The notes: generated from the sequence alone by a model not told the origin. Shown: positions 17,711-26,920, counted from the first letter of the stretch. The stretch: 64,000 nucleotides of DNA from Lacrimispora saccharolytica (GCA_016899975.1 JACJJN010000007.1:55510-119509); one strand, 5' to 3'. A program made the numbers and translations.

Positions 17711-20700
17711 TTATTTTGAAGGACGATTCTTCCATGTTATTTTTATGGTTTTGATCTCATATGGCTTCATATCGAAGACAACGGTGTGCTCTGTGTACTC
17801 TGCAGGAATATCTTTTTCTTCCATCAAGTTACACTCTGAAGCCTCTGCAAGCGGTTCTCCACAAGTGAGAACAACTCTGGATCTCTTATTGCAGCATTCA
17901 TACAGACGAACGATCAGTTCTTCTCCCTGCTCCGCCATCTTTGCTGTTTCAATGACTACATTCTCCTGATCCACGCGCAGGAACGAATATTCCGGACTCA
18001 GACTTCCCCCTTCGTTCTCCTTTACCACTGCGGTCATCGGATTGTTGAATTCGTAAGCCCGTGCCACGGTTCCCGCTTCTTTCCAGCTTCCTCTGTGCGG
18101 ATAGATCGAGTATGTAAACTCATGGTGTTCTTTGTCCGCCTCCGGATTCGGGTAGACCGGAGATTTCAGCATGGAAAGTCCAATATTTGACCCTCTGACG
18201 CTGACACCATACTTACAGTCATTGAATACACTGACACCGTACCCTTCTTCTGATACATCCAACCACTTATGGTGGCATACCTCGAACTTCGCAAAATCCC
18301 AGGAAGTGTTTGCATGGGTAGGTCTTGCCACATTTCCATACTGAATGTCGAACACCGCCTCATTGGCATGGACATCCACCGGGAAATAATCTTTGAGGAA
18401 AATCTGATGCTCTTTCCAGTCCACCGTGTTCTTGATGTCGATTCTCGGAATTTCGTGGTACATATAAATATCCTGCACGATCACGGAATCCAAATACTTT
18501 CTTTCAATTCTCACACATGCCCTGACCGGTCCGTTCTCTGTCACTTCCATGGAAGAGACATCGTCAATCTCCCAGGATTTTTCCGTATAATAATTATTTA
18601 CATCCCAGGCATCATAATTATGCGGTCGGTCTTCGTAGCTGACGATGACGTTTCCTGCCTCACCCGGCTTCAGGACCTCTCTGCCCGCCTCTTTGTCATA
18701 AATCCTTGCAAACTGTCCTTTTTCATTATAATCCACAGCAAACCAGGTGTTTTCCATATAGTTCACAGAGACATCCATGGACGGAGCACTCTGGTTCGCT
18801 CCCTCCTCCAGCACATAAGTCTTGTAACCTTTGGAAGGAACGTGTTTTGCCACGAAAATCCACTCTCCCTGCGCCGTCTTCTGCACCGGAACCAGCTCTT
18901 CTCCATCCCTGAGAACCGGATGCCGGATCTCCTCCGGGCAGGAGAAAGAAACAATTCCCGGAACCTCGGCGCTGTTTGGATTGAATACCACTACCGCATG
19001 ATGTGACGCCTGAATATTCTGTACAAGGCTGCCCAGGGATGCCGCCGTCAGTTCTCTGTTTTCCGACAGGATTTTTTCGTACTCCTCTTTGGAATCATCG
19101 TAAACTTCCTTGATCGAAGAGCCAGGCAGAATATCGTGGAACTGATTTCTCAGGATCACTTCCCAGCCTTCCTTCAATGCTTCTTTTGGATAGGTATGTC
19201 CGGTAAGCTGATGATCCATCATCGCGTAGGTTTCTTCGTTCTGGTAAGCAAATTCTGATTTTCTGTTGTATTTTTTGTTTCTCGCCATAGACGTGTAGGT
19301 TCCTCTGTGGTATTCCAGATACAGTTCTCCTACCCAGGATGGCAGATACTTGCTTCCCTTCGTTTCTTTGTCAAGTTTTTCAAAAAATTCTTTTGCGGTG
19401 GACATCCGGGTTCTCGGGCAGCCCGGGATTCCTTTCGCCATACGTCTCTGATTCTCCAGCTGTTCCTTGGTAGGACCGCCGCCGCCGTCACCAAAACCAA
19501 AGCTGCACAGCACTTCGTCATTCAGATCCTTCTGGCTGTAACGCGCCCATGCCCCCTTCATCTGGCAGGGATTCAGGAAACCGTTGTATGTGGTGAAATG
19601 TTCTGTCTCTGTTCCGCCTTCCACCGCTCCTTTGTTGTAGTCTCTGGTAGGAATAAAGTGGGTCAGAACCCTGCTTCCGTCGATTCCCTCCCATTCAAAG
19701 GTATCGTAAGGCATTTTGTTGAATTCATTCCAGCTGATTTTTGTGGTCATGAAATACGGCATTTCGCATTTCTGCAGAATCTGGGGCAGAGCCGCGGAAT
19801 ATCCGAAAACATCCGGCAGCCAGAGAATGGAATTGTCTTTTCCGAATTCTTCCCGGAAAAATGTCTTTCCGTGAATGATCTGGCGCACCAGAGCTTCTCC
19901 GGAAGCGATGTTGCAGTCCGCCTCAACAAACATTCCGCCTTCCGGCTCCCATCTGCCCTCTGCGATCCGTTCCTTGATCTCTTCATATACTTCCGGCGCA
20001 TGTCTCTTTACATATTTGTAAAGCTGAGGCTGGCTGGACATAAAAATATATTCCGGATATTCTTTCATCAGATTCAGAACTGTGGAAAAGCTTCTTACTG
20101 CTTTATCCTCTGTCACTTTCAGCGTCCACATCCATGCGCAGTCAATATGAGTGTGTCCCACACAGCACACCACCGGTCCCTGGTTTTCATCGCAATGCTT
20201 TTCATAAAATTCTTTGGTAATATATTCCTGAGCCTTTTCCAGGCTGTCATAATATTCCTGAGAGCCTTCCCGTCTCATATCCAGAAGATTCAGGGAATCA
20301 TTCAGCGCCTGGATGATCGTGATATATGCCCGGTCCTCAGGATTCAGCAGACGGGCGGTCTCATAGGGCACAGACAGATCGTAGAAATACTTTTCTGTCT
20401 TTCTGTCCAGAACTTTCAGCTTGGAATCCAGCTTCAGGCTGAAATTCTGGTCTCCGGTAAACGCGGAAAGAGTGATCCGGTATACCGCTCCTGCCTCTGC
20501 TTTTTCAGCGAGAACGATCTCCCGGTGATTGACATCCAGTCCCTGCACCAGTTTTCCGTTGACATAGATGGTAAACTGCGGGTTTGTGGCATCCCATTCA
20601 CCCTCTCTTCCTGTGATCAGTTCATAGACCACACACTTTTGATCAAATTGCTCCGGAATGGTCACTGTGGTTTCAAACCAGTAATACTCCCGGTGTCCTC

Positions 20701-20875
20701 CCCAGATCTGCTCCCTGTTGAAGTCCTCCCAGGAAGAAGTGTCCAGATCTTCCACAGGGTCAAATCTCCGGTCTGTTTTCACCATTTTGTAGTTCTGGAT
20801 ATCCAAAGTCTCAGGATAGATCTGCTCTTTCAGATATTCCAGCATTTTTCCGATTCTTTCCTTGATGAGAATCAT
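17711..20875 (-). CDS. Alpha-mannosidase, glycoside hydrolase family 38
   Basis: 1054-residue cytosolic (no signal peptide) GH38 retaining alpha-mannosidase. The zinc-site motif GHTHIDCAWMW is near residue 241, and the nucleophile Asp lies in LWLPDVFGYSAALPQIL near residue 354. The region around 430-480 (CSFGFGDGGGGPT) and the long C-terminal beta-sandwich are typical. AGGAGG lies 9 bases before the ATG. It follows, on the same strand, an AGE-family isomerase, so together they would release mannose from imported mannosides or N-glycan fragments and convert it. A strong promoter lies about 300 bases before the isomerase gene. Linkage preference is not readable from sequence. Confidence 0.95.
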   Translation of the reverse strand: MILIKERIGKMLEYLKEQIYPETLDIQNYKMVKTDRRFDPVEDLDTSSWEDFNREQIWGGHREYYWFETTVTIPEQFDQKCVVYELITGREGEWDATNPQFTIYVNGKLVQGLDVNHREIVLAEKAEAGAVYRITLSAFTGDQNFSLKLDSKLKVLDRKTEKYFYDLSVPYETARLLNPEDRAYITIIQALNDSLNLLDMRREGSQEYYDSLEKAQEYITKEFYEKHCDENQGPVVCCVGHTHIDCAWMWTLKVTEDKAVRSFSTVLNLMKEYPEYIFMSSQPQLYKYVKRHAPEVYEEIKERIAEGRWEPEGGMFVEADCNIASGEALVRQIIHGKTFFREEFGKDNSILWLPDVFGYSAALPQILQKCEMPYFMTTKISWNEFNKMPYDTFEWEGIDGSRVLTHFIPTRDYNKGAVEGGTETEHFTTYNGFLNPCQMKGAWARYSQKDLNDEVLCSFGFGDGGGGPTKEQLENQRRMAKGIPGCPRTRMSTAKEFFEKLDKETKGSKYLPSWVGELYLEYHRGTYTSMARNKKYNRKSEFAYQNEETYAMMDHQLTGHTYPKEALKEGWEVILRNQFHDILPGSSIKEVYDDSKEEYEKILSENRELTAASLGSLVQNIQASHHAVVVFNPNSAEVPGIVSFSCPEEIRHPVLRDGEELVPVQKTAQGEWIFVAKHVPSKGYKTYVLEEGANQSAPSMDVSVNYMENTWFAVDYNEKGQFARIYDKEAGREVLKPGEAGNVIVSYEDRPHNYDAWDVNNYYTEKSWEIDDVSSMEVTENGPVRACVRIERKYLDSVIVQDIYMYHEIPRIDIKNTVDWKEHQIFLKDYFPVDVHANEAVFDIQYGNVARPTHANTSWDFAKFEVCHHKWLDVSEEGYGVSVFNDCKYGVSVRGSNIGLSMLKSPVYPNPEADKEHHEFTYSIYPHRGSWKEAGTVARAYEFNNPMTAVVKENEGGSLSPEYSFLRVDQENVVIETAKMAEQGEELIVRLYECCNKRSRVVLTCGEPLAEASECNLMEEKDIPAEYTEHTVVFDMKPYEIKTIKITWKNRPSK

Positions 20876-20918
20876 TCGTTTTTACCTCCGAGTGTCCGTT
20901 TATTTCCGCGGGCAGAGA

Positions 20919-21000
20919 GCCAAGCGGAAATGCTTGCATTTCCATTTGGCAACTGCCACGAGGGTCAGATGCTCTGCAGCTTGCTGCAGAGTATCTGACC
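20919..21000. repeat. Compound palindromic repeat, copy 2
   Basis: GCCAAGCGGAAATGC faces GCATTTCCATTTGGC (20919-20950). After a 12-base spacer, GGTCAGAT-CTCTGCAG faces CTGCAGAG-ATCTGACC (20963-21000). The first hairpin and its left flank match the copy at 11886-11917. The second hairpin contains the stop codon of the AGE-family gene and encodes its last residues. Confidence 0.72.
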
Positions 21001-22230
21001 TTTTACAGCAGGCGCAATGGATAAATCCGGTACATAGAAAGGAATCAGCGTTGCCTGCAGCGCGTGATAGAGATCCGATTTGCCCGGCCACACCGTTCCG
21101 ATGACATGGTTTTCCTGATCCAGCTGATGGAACCAGGATCCATGGACATGGTCAAGAACCGTCTCGTCCAGATAACGCATAAACTCTGCATACTGGTCTG
21201 CATATTCCTCTTTTCCCGTCACATGATACAGAACAGAGGAAGTATTGATGGCTTCCGCCAGTGTCCAGTGCATCCGGTCATGAACCACCGGTTTTCCCTC
21301 CCAGTCTGTGGTGTAGACAATGCCGGGAGCTCCGTCCACATTCCATGCATCCTTAATTGCCCGACCGTAAAGCTGCTCAGAAATATCCAGATACTTTTTC
21401 GCTGCCAGTTGATCCTGCGGATAGGTAGACAATGCCCACTGTGCGATCAGTCTCGCCCACTCAATTCCGTGCCCCGGAGTTGCCCCGTAAGGCTTGAACG
21501 GGTCATCCGGACGCTCTTTGCTGCACTCCAGATCAGCTTTCCAATCACTGGTATAATGTTCCGGGATCCGCCAATGATTCTTCTCCGCCCATCCGGCTAC
21601 ATGGTCAATGATCCGCCCTGCCCTGACACGATACTTTTCTTCTTTTGTGACGTCTGCCGCAGCGAGAAAGGCTTCCACCGTATGCATGTTGGCATTTAAA
21701 CCGCGGTAATCATCCAAAACGGTGAATTCCGTATTCCAGGTATCGCAGGCAAGCCCCTCTTCCTCATTCCAGAAACGAAGATCATAAAGGCTCAGGGCTT
21801 CTTTCAGAAGATCTTCCGCCCCCGGTCTTTCCGCCAGCACCGCCGAGGATGCCGCCAGAATCACAAAGGCATGGGCATAACACTGTTTGGTCGGCAGAAT
21901 GCCTCCATCTGCGGTACGCCCTGCATACCAGCCTCCATGTTCCTTATCGTGCAGTTCACCTGTCAGTCCCTTCAATCCGGCATCCACCAGTTCTTCACTC
22001 CCAGGGTGACCAAGAAATGTTCCGAGACTGTAAACATGCACCATACGGCTGGTAATCCATGTCTCCCTGCTTCTTTCCGTCCACGGCGTACCGTCGTCTC
22101 CAAGATAATAGGATCCTCCTCCCGGTGATGGAAAACGGTGCCCAAAATTCAGCAGCCCCTCCCGGACTTCTTTCAGAAATTCTGCATTTTCCTTTGTATC
22201 AATCTGATACTTTCCGTCCATTGTTTTCAT
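20965..22230 (-). CDS. AGE-family sugar isomerase/epimerase (probable mannose isomerase)
   Basis: 421 residues, (alpha/alpha)6 barrel of the N-acylglucosamine 2-epimerase family. Conserved active-site stretches are LNANMHTVEAFLAA, GATPGHGIEWARL and WTLAEAINTSS. The family includes mannose isomerase (YihS/ManI type), GlcNAc epimerase and cellobiose epimerase; the adjacent alpha-mannosidase argues for mannose to fructose conversion. The start is set at the ATG at 22230 after GGGAAGGAAAG; the longer frame from 22287 runs into a repeat. The last ~11 residues (GQILCSKLQSI) and the stop come from the palindromic repeat, so the C-terminus has probably been altered by its insertion. Confidence 0.86.
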   Translation of the reverse strand: MKTMDGKYQIDTKENAEFLKEVREGLLNFGHRFPSPGGGSYYLGDDGTPWTERSRETWITSRMVHVYSLGTFLGHPGSEELVDAGLKGLTGELHDKEHGGWYAGRTADGGILPTKQCYAHAFVILAASSAVLAERPGAEDLLKEALSLYDLRFWNEEEGLACDTWNTEFTVLDDYRGLNANMHTVEAFLAAADVTKEEKYRVRAGRIIDHVAGWAEKNHWRIPEHYTSDWKADLECSKERPDDPFKPYGATPGHGIEWARLIAQWALSTYPQDQLAAKKYLDISEQLYGRAIKDAWNVDGAPGIVYTTDWEGKPVVHDRMHWTLAEAINTSSVLYHVTGKEEYADQYAEFMRYLDETVLDHVHGSWFHQLDQENHVIGTVWPGKSDLYHALQATLIPFYVPDLSIAPAVKGQILCSKLQSI

Positions 22231-22254
22231 GTCTGCTTTCCTTCCCGCTCCAGT

Positions 22255-22293
22255 GCGTGTTTGAAAATTCATTCCTGAAATCCGCAAACACGC
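22255..22293. repeat. Short palindromic repeat (GCGTGTTTG family)
   Basis: GCGTGTTTG (22255-22263) faces CAAACACGC (22285-22293), with TGAAAATTCATTCCTG-like sequence inside. It looks like a minimal copy of the larger element next to it, head to tail in the leader of the AGE-family gene. Confidence 0.65.
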
Positions 22294-22294
22294 T

Positions 22295-22460
22295 CTAGAG
22301 CATGTTTGAAAATTGCTTTCTGTGAGATGTGCGTCACAGTTTGTGGGAAATATGTTCCGAAATCAGGAGGCGTAGCGGGCTACGCTGACCGATTTTGGGG
22401 CGAATTTCCCGCAAAGCGGGGCGTGCAGATTGCAGGAATGAATTTTTAAACACGCTCTAG
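22295..22460. repeat. 166-bp palindromic MITE-like element
   Basis: Terminal inverted repeats CTAGAGCATGTTTGAAAATT and AATTTTTAAACACGCTCTAG (20 bp, two mismatches) enclose two internal hairpins, GCGTAGC/GCTACGC and CCCGC/GCGGG. No ORF. Related pieces occur at 22255-22293, 22870-22912, 26978 and 43393. It sits in the predicted 5' leader of the mannose genes. Confidence 0.72.
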
Positions 22461-22544
22461 TTATTGAGCTTATTTTGTTTTAATTTTCTCCTCTTTTTTT
22501 ATTCAATTCGACGGTTTTTTCATTTCTTTTTCTGACCTTTCTGT

Positions 22545-22574
22545 ATTATATCTCACAGTTTTTCTGGTTGTCAA
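22545..22574 (-). promoter_or_regulatory. Promoter of the AGE isomerase-mannosidase unit
   Basis: On the minus strand TTGACA (22574-22569), an 18-base spacer and TATAAT (22550-22545). It lies about 310 bases before the isomerase ATG; the leader between contains two repeat copies. The consensus match is complete in both boxes. Confidence 0.75.
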
Positions 22575-22695
22575 TTCTGTTTTATAGTTATTTTCACTTT
22601 CTTTTTTCTCGATTCGATCACTCTGAAATTTGTTTGGAAATCTTTCCAGAAACGCAAAAAAGGAACCCTTGTTTCTAAGGATTCCTTAAAAGAAA

Positions 22696-22768
22696 AGCTG
22701 CCTAGCGGATTTGAACCGCCGACCTCCGCCTTACCAAGGCGACGCTCTACCGACTGAGCCAAGGCAGC
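22696..22768 (-). tRNA. tRNA-Thr (anticodon GGU)
   Basis: 73 bases. A 7-bp acceptor stem GCTGCCT/AGGCAGC, D-arm GCTC/GAGC, anticodon stem-loop with loop TTGGTAA (anticodon GGT) and T-arm with TTCAAAT. CCA is not encoded. It stands alone between the mannose unit and the ABC exporter. Confidence 0.93.
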
Positions 22769-22869
22769 ATCTGTATTGAGTTTTATTGGCTCGCTACAAG
22801 AAAAGAGTTTACCAGAGAAGTGTCGAATTGTCAACAATTTTTTCTACAATTTTTGATTTTTTTTCAGAG

Positions 22870-22912
22870 CGTGTTTGAAAATACATTTCTGCAGTTTTCA
22901 AACACGCTCCGG
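22870..22912. repeat. Short palindromic repeat (GCGTGTTTG family)
   Basis: GCGTGTTTGAAAA faces TTTTCAAACACGC around 15 bases including TTTCTGCAG. It matches the ends of the 166-bp element. It lies downstream of the ABC exporter stop, but the T-run is on the wrong side for a minus-strand terminator. Confidence 0.68.
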
Positions 22913-22965
22913 CAAGGCACAAAAGACTGTGTGGAACGATCCGGATACCGTTTCCCCAATATGTT

Positions 22966-24756
22966 TTAACTGTCCTGCAGAAAACTGTACTGCGACATAT
23001 AAAGATCATAATAAGCGCCTTTTTGACGCAGCAGCTCCTGATGATTTCCCCGTTCCTGGATCTTTCCTTTATCCACATACAGGATCGTATCGCAATTCTT
23101 GATCGTAGACAGACGATGGGCGATGATAAAGGAAGTACGCCCTTTCAGCAGTTCGTTCAGTCCCTTCTGCAGCGCGATCTCCGTTTCCGTATCGATGCTG
23201 GAAGTCGCCTCGTCGAGGATCAGGATCTTCGGGTCCGCCAGCAGCGCCCGTGCAAAGGAAATCAGCTGACGCTGTCCTGCGGAGAGCCGGCTGCCCCGCT
23301 CGTTGACCTGCGTCTGATAGCCATCCTCCATCTGCATGATAAATTCATGGGCGCAGACCGTCTTCGCCGCCCGGATCACCTCCTCGTCAGTGGCAGTTTT
23401 GTTTCCGTAACGAATGTTGTCCATGATCGTTCCGGAAAAGATAAAGCTGTCCTGCATCATAACCCCCATCTGCGTCCGCAGCGAATGAAGGGTTACCTTG
23501 GAGATATCCATGTCGTCCACCCGCACAGTACCACTGTCCACATTGTAAAAACGGCTCAGCAGATTGACGATGGTGGTCTTTCCCGCGCCGGTCGGTCCGA
23601 CGATCGCAAAGGATTCTCCCGGCTGAGCGGTGAAGCTGACGTTATCCAGAATCTTTACGCCGTCCTCATAGCTGAAATCCACATGGTCGAACGTCACTTT
23701 TCCGGTGATCGGCGGCATTTCCACAGCGTCGGGAGCATCCTTGACCGCCACCGGCTCGTCGATGGTCTCAAAGATACGCTCCAGATAGGAAATTGCCGTC
23801 AGAAGGGAGTTGTAAAAGTTCGCCAGCGTCGTGATCGGCGACCAGAAACGGCTGATATAGCTGGTGAATGCCACCAGAACGCCGACCGAAGCCCCGGACA
23901 CATCATGGCTCACCCACTGAACGATCACGACATAGAGGAAAGCAGTCGTGACAACGGAGATCATATCCACCGTCGGCCCCATCATGAAATTGAAACGCAC
24001 TGCTTTCATCCAGGAAGTCCGATAGCTGTCGCTGAGACTGTTAAAGATCTCCCGGTTTTTCTCTTCCCGCACAAAAGACTGTGTCACCCGCACGCCGTTG
24101 ATGCTCTCGGCAATATAAGCGTTCAGGTTCGACTGCTTATTGCTCTGGATCTGCCAGGCAAGATGCTGCCGCCGCTTGATCAGCGCCGCAAACAGAGCCA
24201 GCACCGGAAGTCCGCACATGCACATCAGCGTCAGCTTCCAGTTGATGGAAACCATGAATCCAATAATAAAGATCAGGCTGCAAAGATCCGTGATTGTATT
24301 GATCAGGCCGTTGGACAGAAGATCACTCAGATTATTCACATAATTGACCACCCGTACCTGAATTTTGCCGTGAGGTCTGTTGTCATAATAGGAAAACGGC
24401 AGCTCCTGGAGATGCGCGAACAGATCCGTCCTGAGCTGATGGATCACACTCTGACCCACCTGGTTGGTGATCTGGATCTTCGCCTTCAGAGTGACCACTG
24501 AATACAGGATCAGCAGCAAGGACAGGATACTGTAACGGATAATCCCGTTCATGTCCCGTTCGGGAATGCACTGATCGATGACTCTCATGAAAAAAATAGG
24601 GATCAGCATTGTCAGCGCGCTGGAGGAAAGCATCAGAACCGCTGCAAGAAACATTTTCTTTTTGTGAGGCGCCACATACTTTCCGAGGCGGAGCAGCTGG
24701 TGGACGTCAAACTGCTCCTCTATGATTTCATCTACGTCGTATTTATTTCTTGCCAT
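22966..24756 (-). CDS. ABC exporter subunit (TMD-NBD), canonical ATP site
   Basis: 596 residues: six-helix exporter domain, then an ABC domain with Walker A GPTGAGKTT, signature LSAGQRQ and Walker B ILILDEATS with the catalytic Glu present. The start is set at the ATG at 24756 after AAAGGAGG. It overlaps the end of the upstream partner gene by 14 bases, so they form a heterodimeric multidrug/lipid-type exporter (BmrCD, TM287/288 class). Substrate unknown. A GCGTGTTTG-family palindrome follows the gene. Confidence 0.92.
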   Translation of the reverse strand: MARNKYDVDEIIEEQFDVHQLLRLGKYVAPHKKKMFLAAVLMLSSSALTMLIPIFFMRVIDQCIPERDMNGIIRYSILSLLLILYSVVTLKAKIQITNQVGQSVIHQLRTDLFAHLQELPFSYYDNRPHGKIQVRVVNYVNNLSDLLSNGLINTITDLCSLIFIIGFMVSINWKLTLMCMCGLPVLALFAALIKRRQHLAWQIQSNKQSNLNAYIAESINGVRVTQSFVREEKNREIFNSLSDSYRTSWMKAVRFNFMMGPTVDMISVVTTAFLYVVIVQWVSHDVSGASVGVLVAFTSYISRFWSPITTLANFYNSLLTAISYLERIFETIDEPVAVKDAPDAVEMPPITGKVTFDHVDFSYEDGVKILDNVSFTAQPGESFAIVGPTGAGKTTIVNLLSRFYNVDSGTVRVDDMDISKVTLHSLRTQMGVMMQDSFIFSGTIMDNIRYGNKTATDEEVIRAAKTVCAHEFIMQMEDGYQTQVNERGSRLSAGQRQLISFARALLADPKILILDEATSSIDTETEIALQKGLNELLKGRTSFIIAHRLSTIKNCDTILYVDKGKIQERGNHQELLRQKGAYYDLYMSQYSFLQDS

Positions 24757-26485
24757 CTGCCATTGCCTCCTTTCCGTACTGATGTTCAAAGACCTGGGCA
24801 TAATAACCGCCGTTCTTCAGCAGCTCTTCGTGGGTGCCCCGCTCGCTGATGGTTCCGTTTTCAAGCACGAAGATCTGATCTGCGTCCTTGATGGACGAGA
24901 TCCGGTAAGCGATGATAAAGACCGTATGGTTATCGCCAAGGGTCTTCAGCTGCTGCTGGATATAAGTTTCCGTCTCCATATCCACCGCAGACGTGGTGTC
25001 GTCCAGAATCAGGATCGCCGGATCCTTGACCAGCGCCCTCGCCAGAGAAATCCTCTGTTTCTGCCCGCCGGAAAGTCCGACGCCCCGCTCGCCGACGATA
25101 GTGTCATAGCCATCCGGAATTCTCCGGATAAAGTTGTCCGCATCCGCCATCACGGAAGCCTTTTTCACTGTATCAACAGAACAGTCCGGTCTTCCGTAGG
25201 CAATATTACCCTCAATCGTATCAGAAAACAGGAAGACATCCTGCATCGCCATGCCGATATGATCGCGGAGATTCTGCAGATTCAGCCTTCGAACGTCCTC
25301 CCCGTCGACCAGAACAGCTCCGCTGGATACATCGTAAAAACGGCACAGAAGATTCATCAGCGTGGATTTTCCCGCCCCCGTCGGGCCAAGAATTCCCACC
25401 GTCTGACCCGGCTTTACATGGAAACTGATATTTTTCAGGATCTCCTTGCCGTCCGTCTGATAGGAGACGTTGCAGAATTCCACTTCCCCGCGGTAAGCTT
25501 CTTTCTGCGTACATTTCCGGTGGTTCCGGATCCGCGGCTCCACGGAAAAGGTACTGTAGATTTTCTCCACGGAAGTGATAAACCGCTGGATATCATTGAT
25601 ATACCATCCAGCCATACGCAGCGGCATATTCAGCATCCAGAGATACCCGTTGACCGTCACCATATTTCCGACGGTGATCTCCCCCTGCAGAGCCAGAATT
25701 CCGCCGTACAGCATCAGAACAACGGTCAGGATATTGGAGAACAGCTCAAACACTGGAACATATTTCGTCCAGATCCCGGCACATGCCAGTTCCGCATCCC
25801 GGTAGGCGTCATTTTCTTTCTCAAACTTCTCCATCTCAAAGTCTTCCTTCGCGAAAGCTTTCACCACCCGGTTGCCGCTGATATTTTCCTGCACAAAGGT
25901 GTTCAGCGCGGAAAACTGACGGCGGATTCTGTGAAACGCCGGCTTGACTGCCCGCATCTGAAGAAAGGTGGTCAAAGCCGTAAACGGCAGAATACACAGC
26001 ATGCTCACTGCCAGCTGGACATTCACGGTAAAGACCATGATCAAGGCGAACACAAAATACAACACACTCTCATAGATCGTATAAATCGTCGAAGCGGTAA
26101 AATTGCGGATCGCGTCCATATCGCCGGTCTGCCGGGACATCAGGTCGCCGGTCCGGTTCCGGTTAAAGAACTCAAAATCTTCTGCCAGCAGCTTCTGATA
26201 GACCGCGTCCCTCATCTTATACAGGATCCCCTGGGAACAGGTTTCGAAATTGTACGGGACAACAAAACGCAAAATGCTTCTGCAGACAGTCGCCCCAAGC
26301 AAAACCGCCAGGAGGCCCGGCAGCGCGCCATAATTACCGCCCTGGATCACCTGGTCAACGATCAGTCCGGAGATCCGCGGACTGATGATCGCCAGCGCAG
26401 CCATCACCGTCACCAGGAGAAATCCCAGGATAATTCTCGGCCGGTACTCTTTCAGGAATGAGCAGAACCACTTCATAGGTGTCAT
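24743..26485 (-). CDS. ABC exporter subunit (TMD-NBD), degenerate ATP site
   Basis: 580 residues with the same architecture as its downstream partner: Walker A GPTGAGKST, signature LSGGQKQRIS. Walker B reads ILILDDTTSAVD, so the catalytic Glu is Asp. One degenerate subunit and one canonical subunit is the usual arrangement of heterodimeric exporters. The chosen start at 26485 has GAGGAGGG ten bases upstream; an in-frame ATG at 26566 is next to a 14-bp palindrome and lacks a ribosome site. It is the first gene of the pair. Confidence 0.92.
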   Translation of the reverse strand: MTPMKWFCSFLKEYRPRIILGFLLVTVMAALAIISPRISGLIVDQVIQGGNYGALPGLLAVLLGATVCRSILRFVVPYNFETCSQGILYKMRDAVYQKLLAEDFEFFNRNRTGDLMSRQTGDMDAIRNFTASTIYTIYESVLYFVFALIMVFTVNVQLAVSMLCILPFTALTTFLQMRAVKPAFHRIRRQFSALNTFVQENISGNRVVKAFAKEDFEMEKFEKENDAYRDAELACAGIWTKYVPVFELFSNILTVVLMLYGGILALQGEITVGNMVTVNGYLWMLNMPLRMAGWYINDIQRFITSVEKIYSTFSVEPRIRNHRKCTQKEAYRGEVEFCNVSYQTDGKEILKNISFHVKPGQTVGILGPTGAGKSTLMNLLCRFYDVSSGAVLVDGEDVRRLNLQNLRDHIGMAMQDVFLFSDTIEGNIAYGRPDCSVDTVKKASVMADADNFIRRIPDGYDTIVGERGVGLSGGQKQRISLARALVKDPAILILDDTTSAVDMETETYIQQQLKTLGDNHTVFIIAYRISSIKDADQIFVLENGTISERGTHEELLKNGGYYAQVFEHQYGKEAMADGKK

Positions 26486-26562
26486 AAGTAAAAAACCCTC
26501 CTCTGTCTTATGTCTTATCTGTCTGTATGTGGTTTTTTGATTTGCTGATACAGCGTTTGGTT

Positions 26563-26576
26563 TCATTCATGAATGA
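26563..26576. promoter_or_regulatory. Perfect 14-bp palindrome upstream of the ABC exporter
   Basis: TCATTCATGAATGA, perfectly symmetric, 78 bases before the exporter start. On the minus strand a TTGACA lies just upstream (about 26613-26608), though no good -10 is at the right spacing. It is suited to bind a small dimeric regulator (MarR/TetR class); this is inference. Confidence 0.35.
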
Positions 26577-26657
26577 TGTACCCTTATAATAAAAAATCCT
26601 GTCAAAAAAGAAATGTATTTTCTTGTACTCTTTTTGTATTATTTTGTGGGAGGGACG

Positions 26658-26920
26658 AAAACGGCGGAGCCGGTCCCTCCCTGCACGGCGGCGCGGCGGG
26701 GGAATTATGGAATGCGTGCTCACTCCACATTCGGACAGGAACGGACGGGGTGTCTGCGGCTTGTAAAACGGTCTGTTTATTACTGGCTGCGGCAGTCTTT
26801 TTCCCGTTTTCCATCCGCAGACACCCCGCCCGTTCCTGTCCGCCTGTAGTCGCAAGCACTGCATTTCCATAATTCCTCTCGCCGCGCCGCCGTGCAGGGA
26901 GGGACCGGCTCCGCCGTTTT
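26658..26920. repeat. Giant palindromic element A (263 bp)
   Basis: The two halves are near-perfect inverted copies. The outer 41 bp (starting AAAACGGCGGAGCCGG) are perfectly complementary. An asymmetric bulge follows, in which the left arm reads GTGCTCACTCCACATTC and the right arm (complement) AGTGCTTGCGACTACAGG. An inner stem (GGACAGGAACGG ... GTGTCTGCGG) closes on a 30-base apical loop containing GGCTGCGG. No ORF or ribosome site belongs to it. A related element lies at 27248-27504 in the opposite orientation. Confidence 0.85.

Noticed and set aside
22870..22912. Rho-independent terminator after the ABC exporter
   Set aside because: On the minus strand the stem is followed by an A-run, not a T-run. 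The sequence matches the ends of the repeat family.
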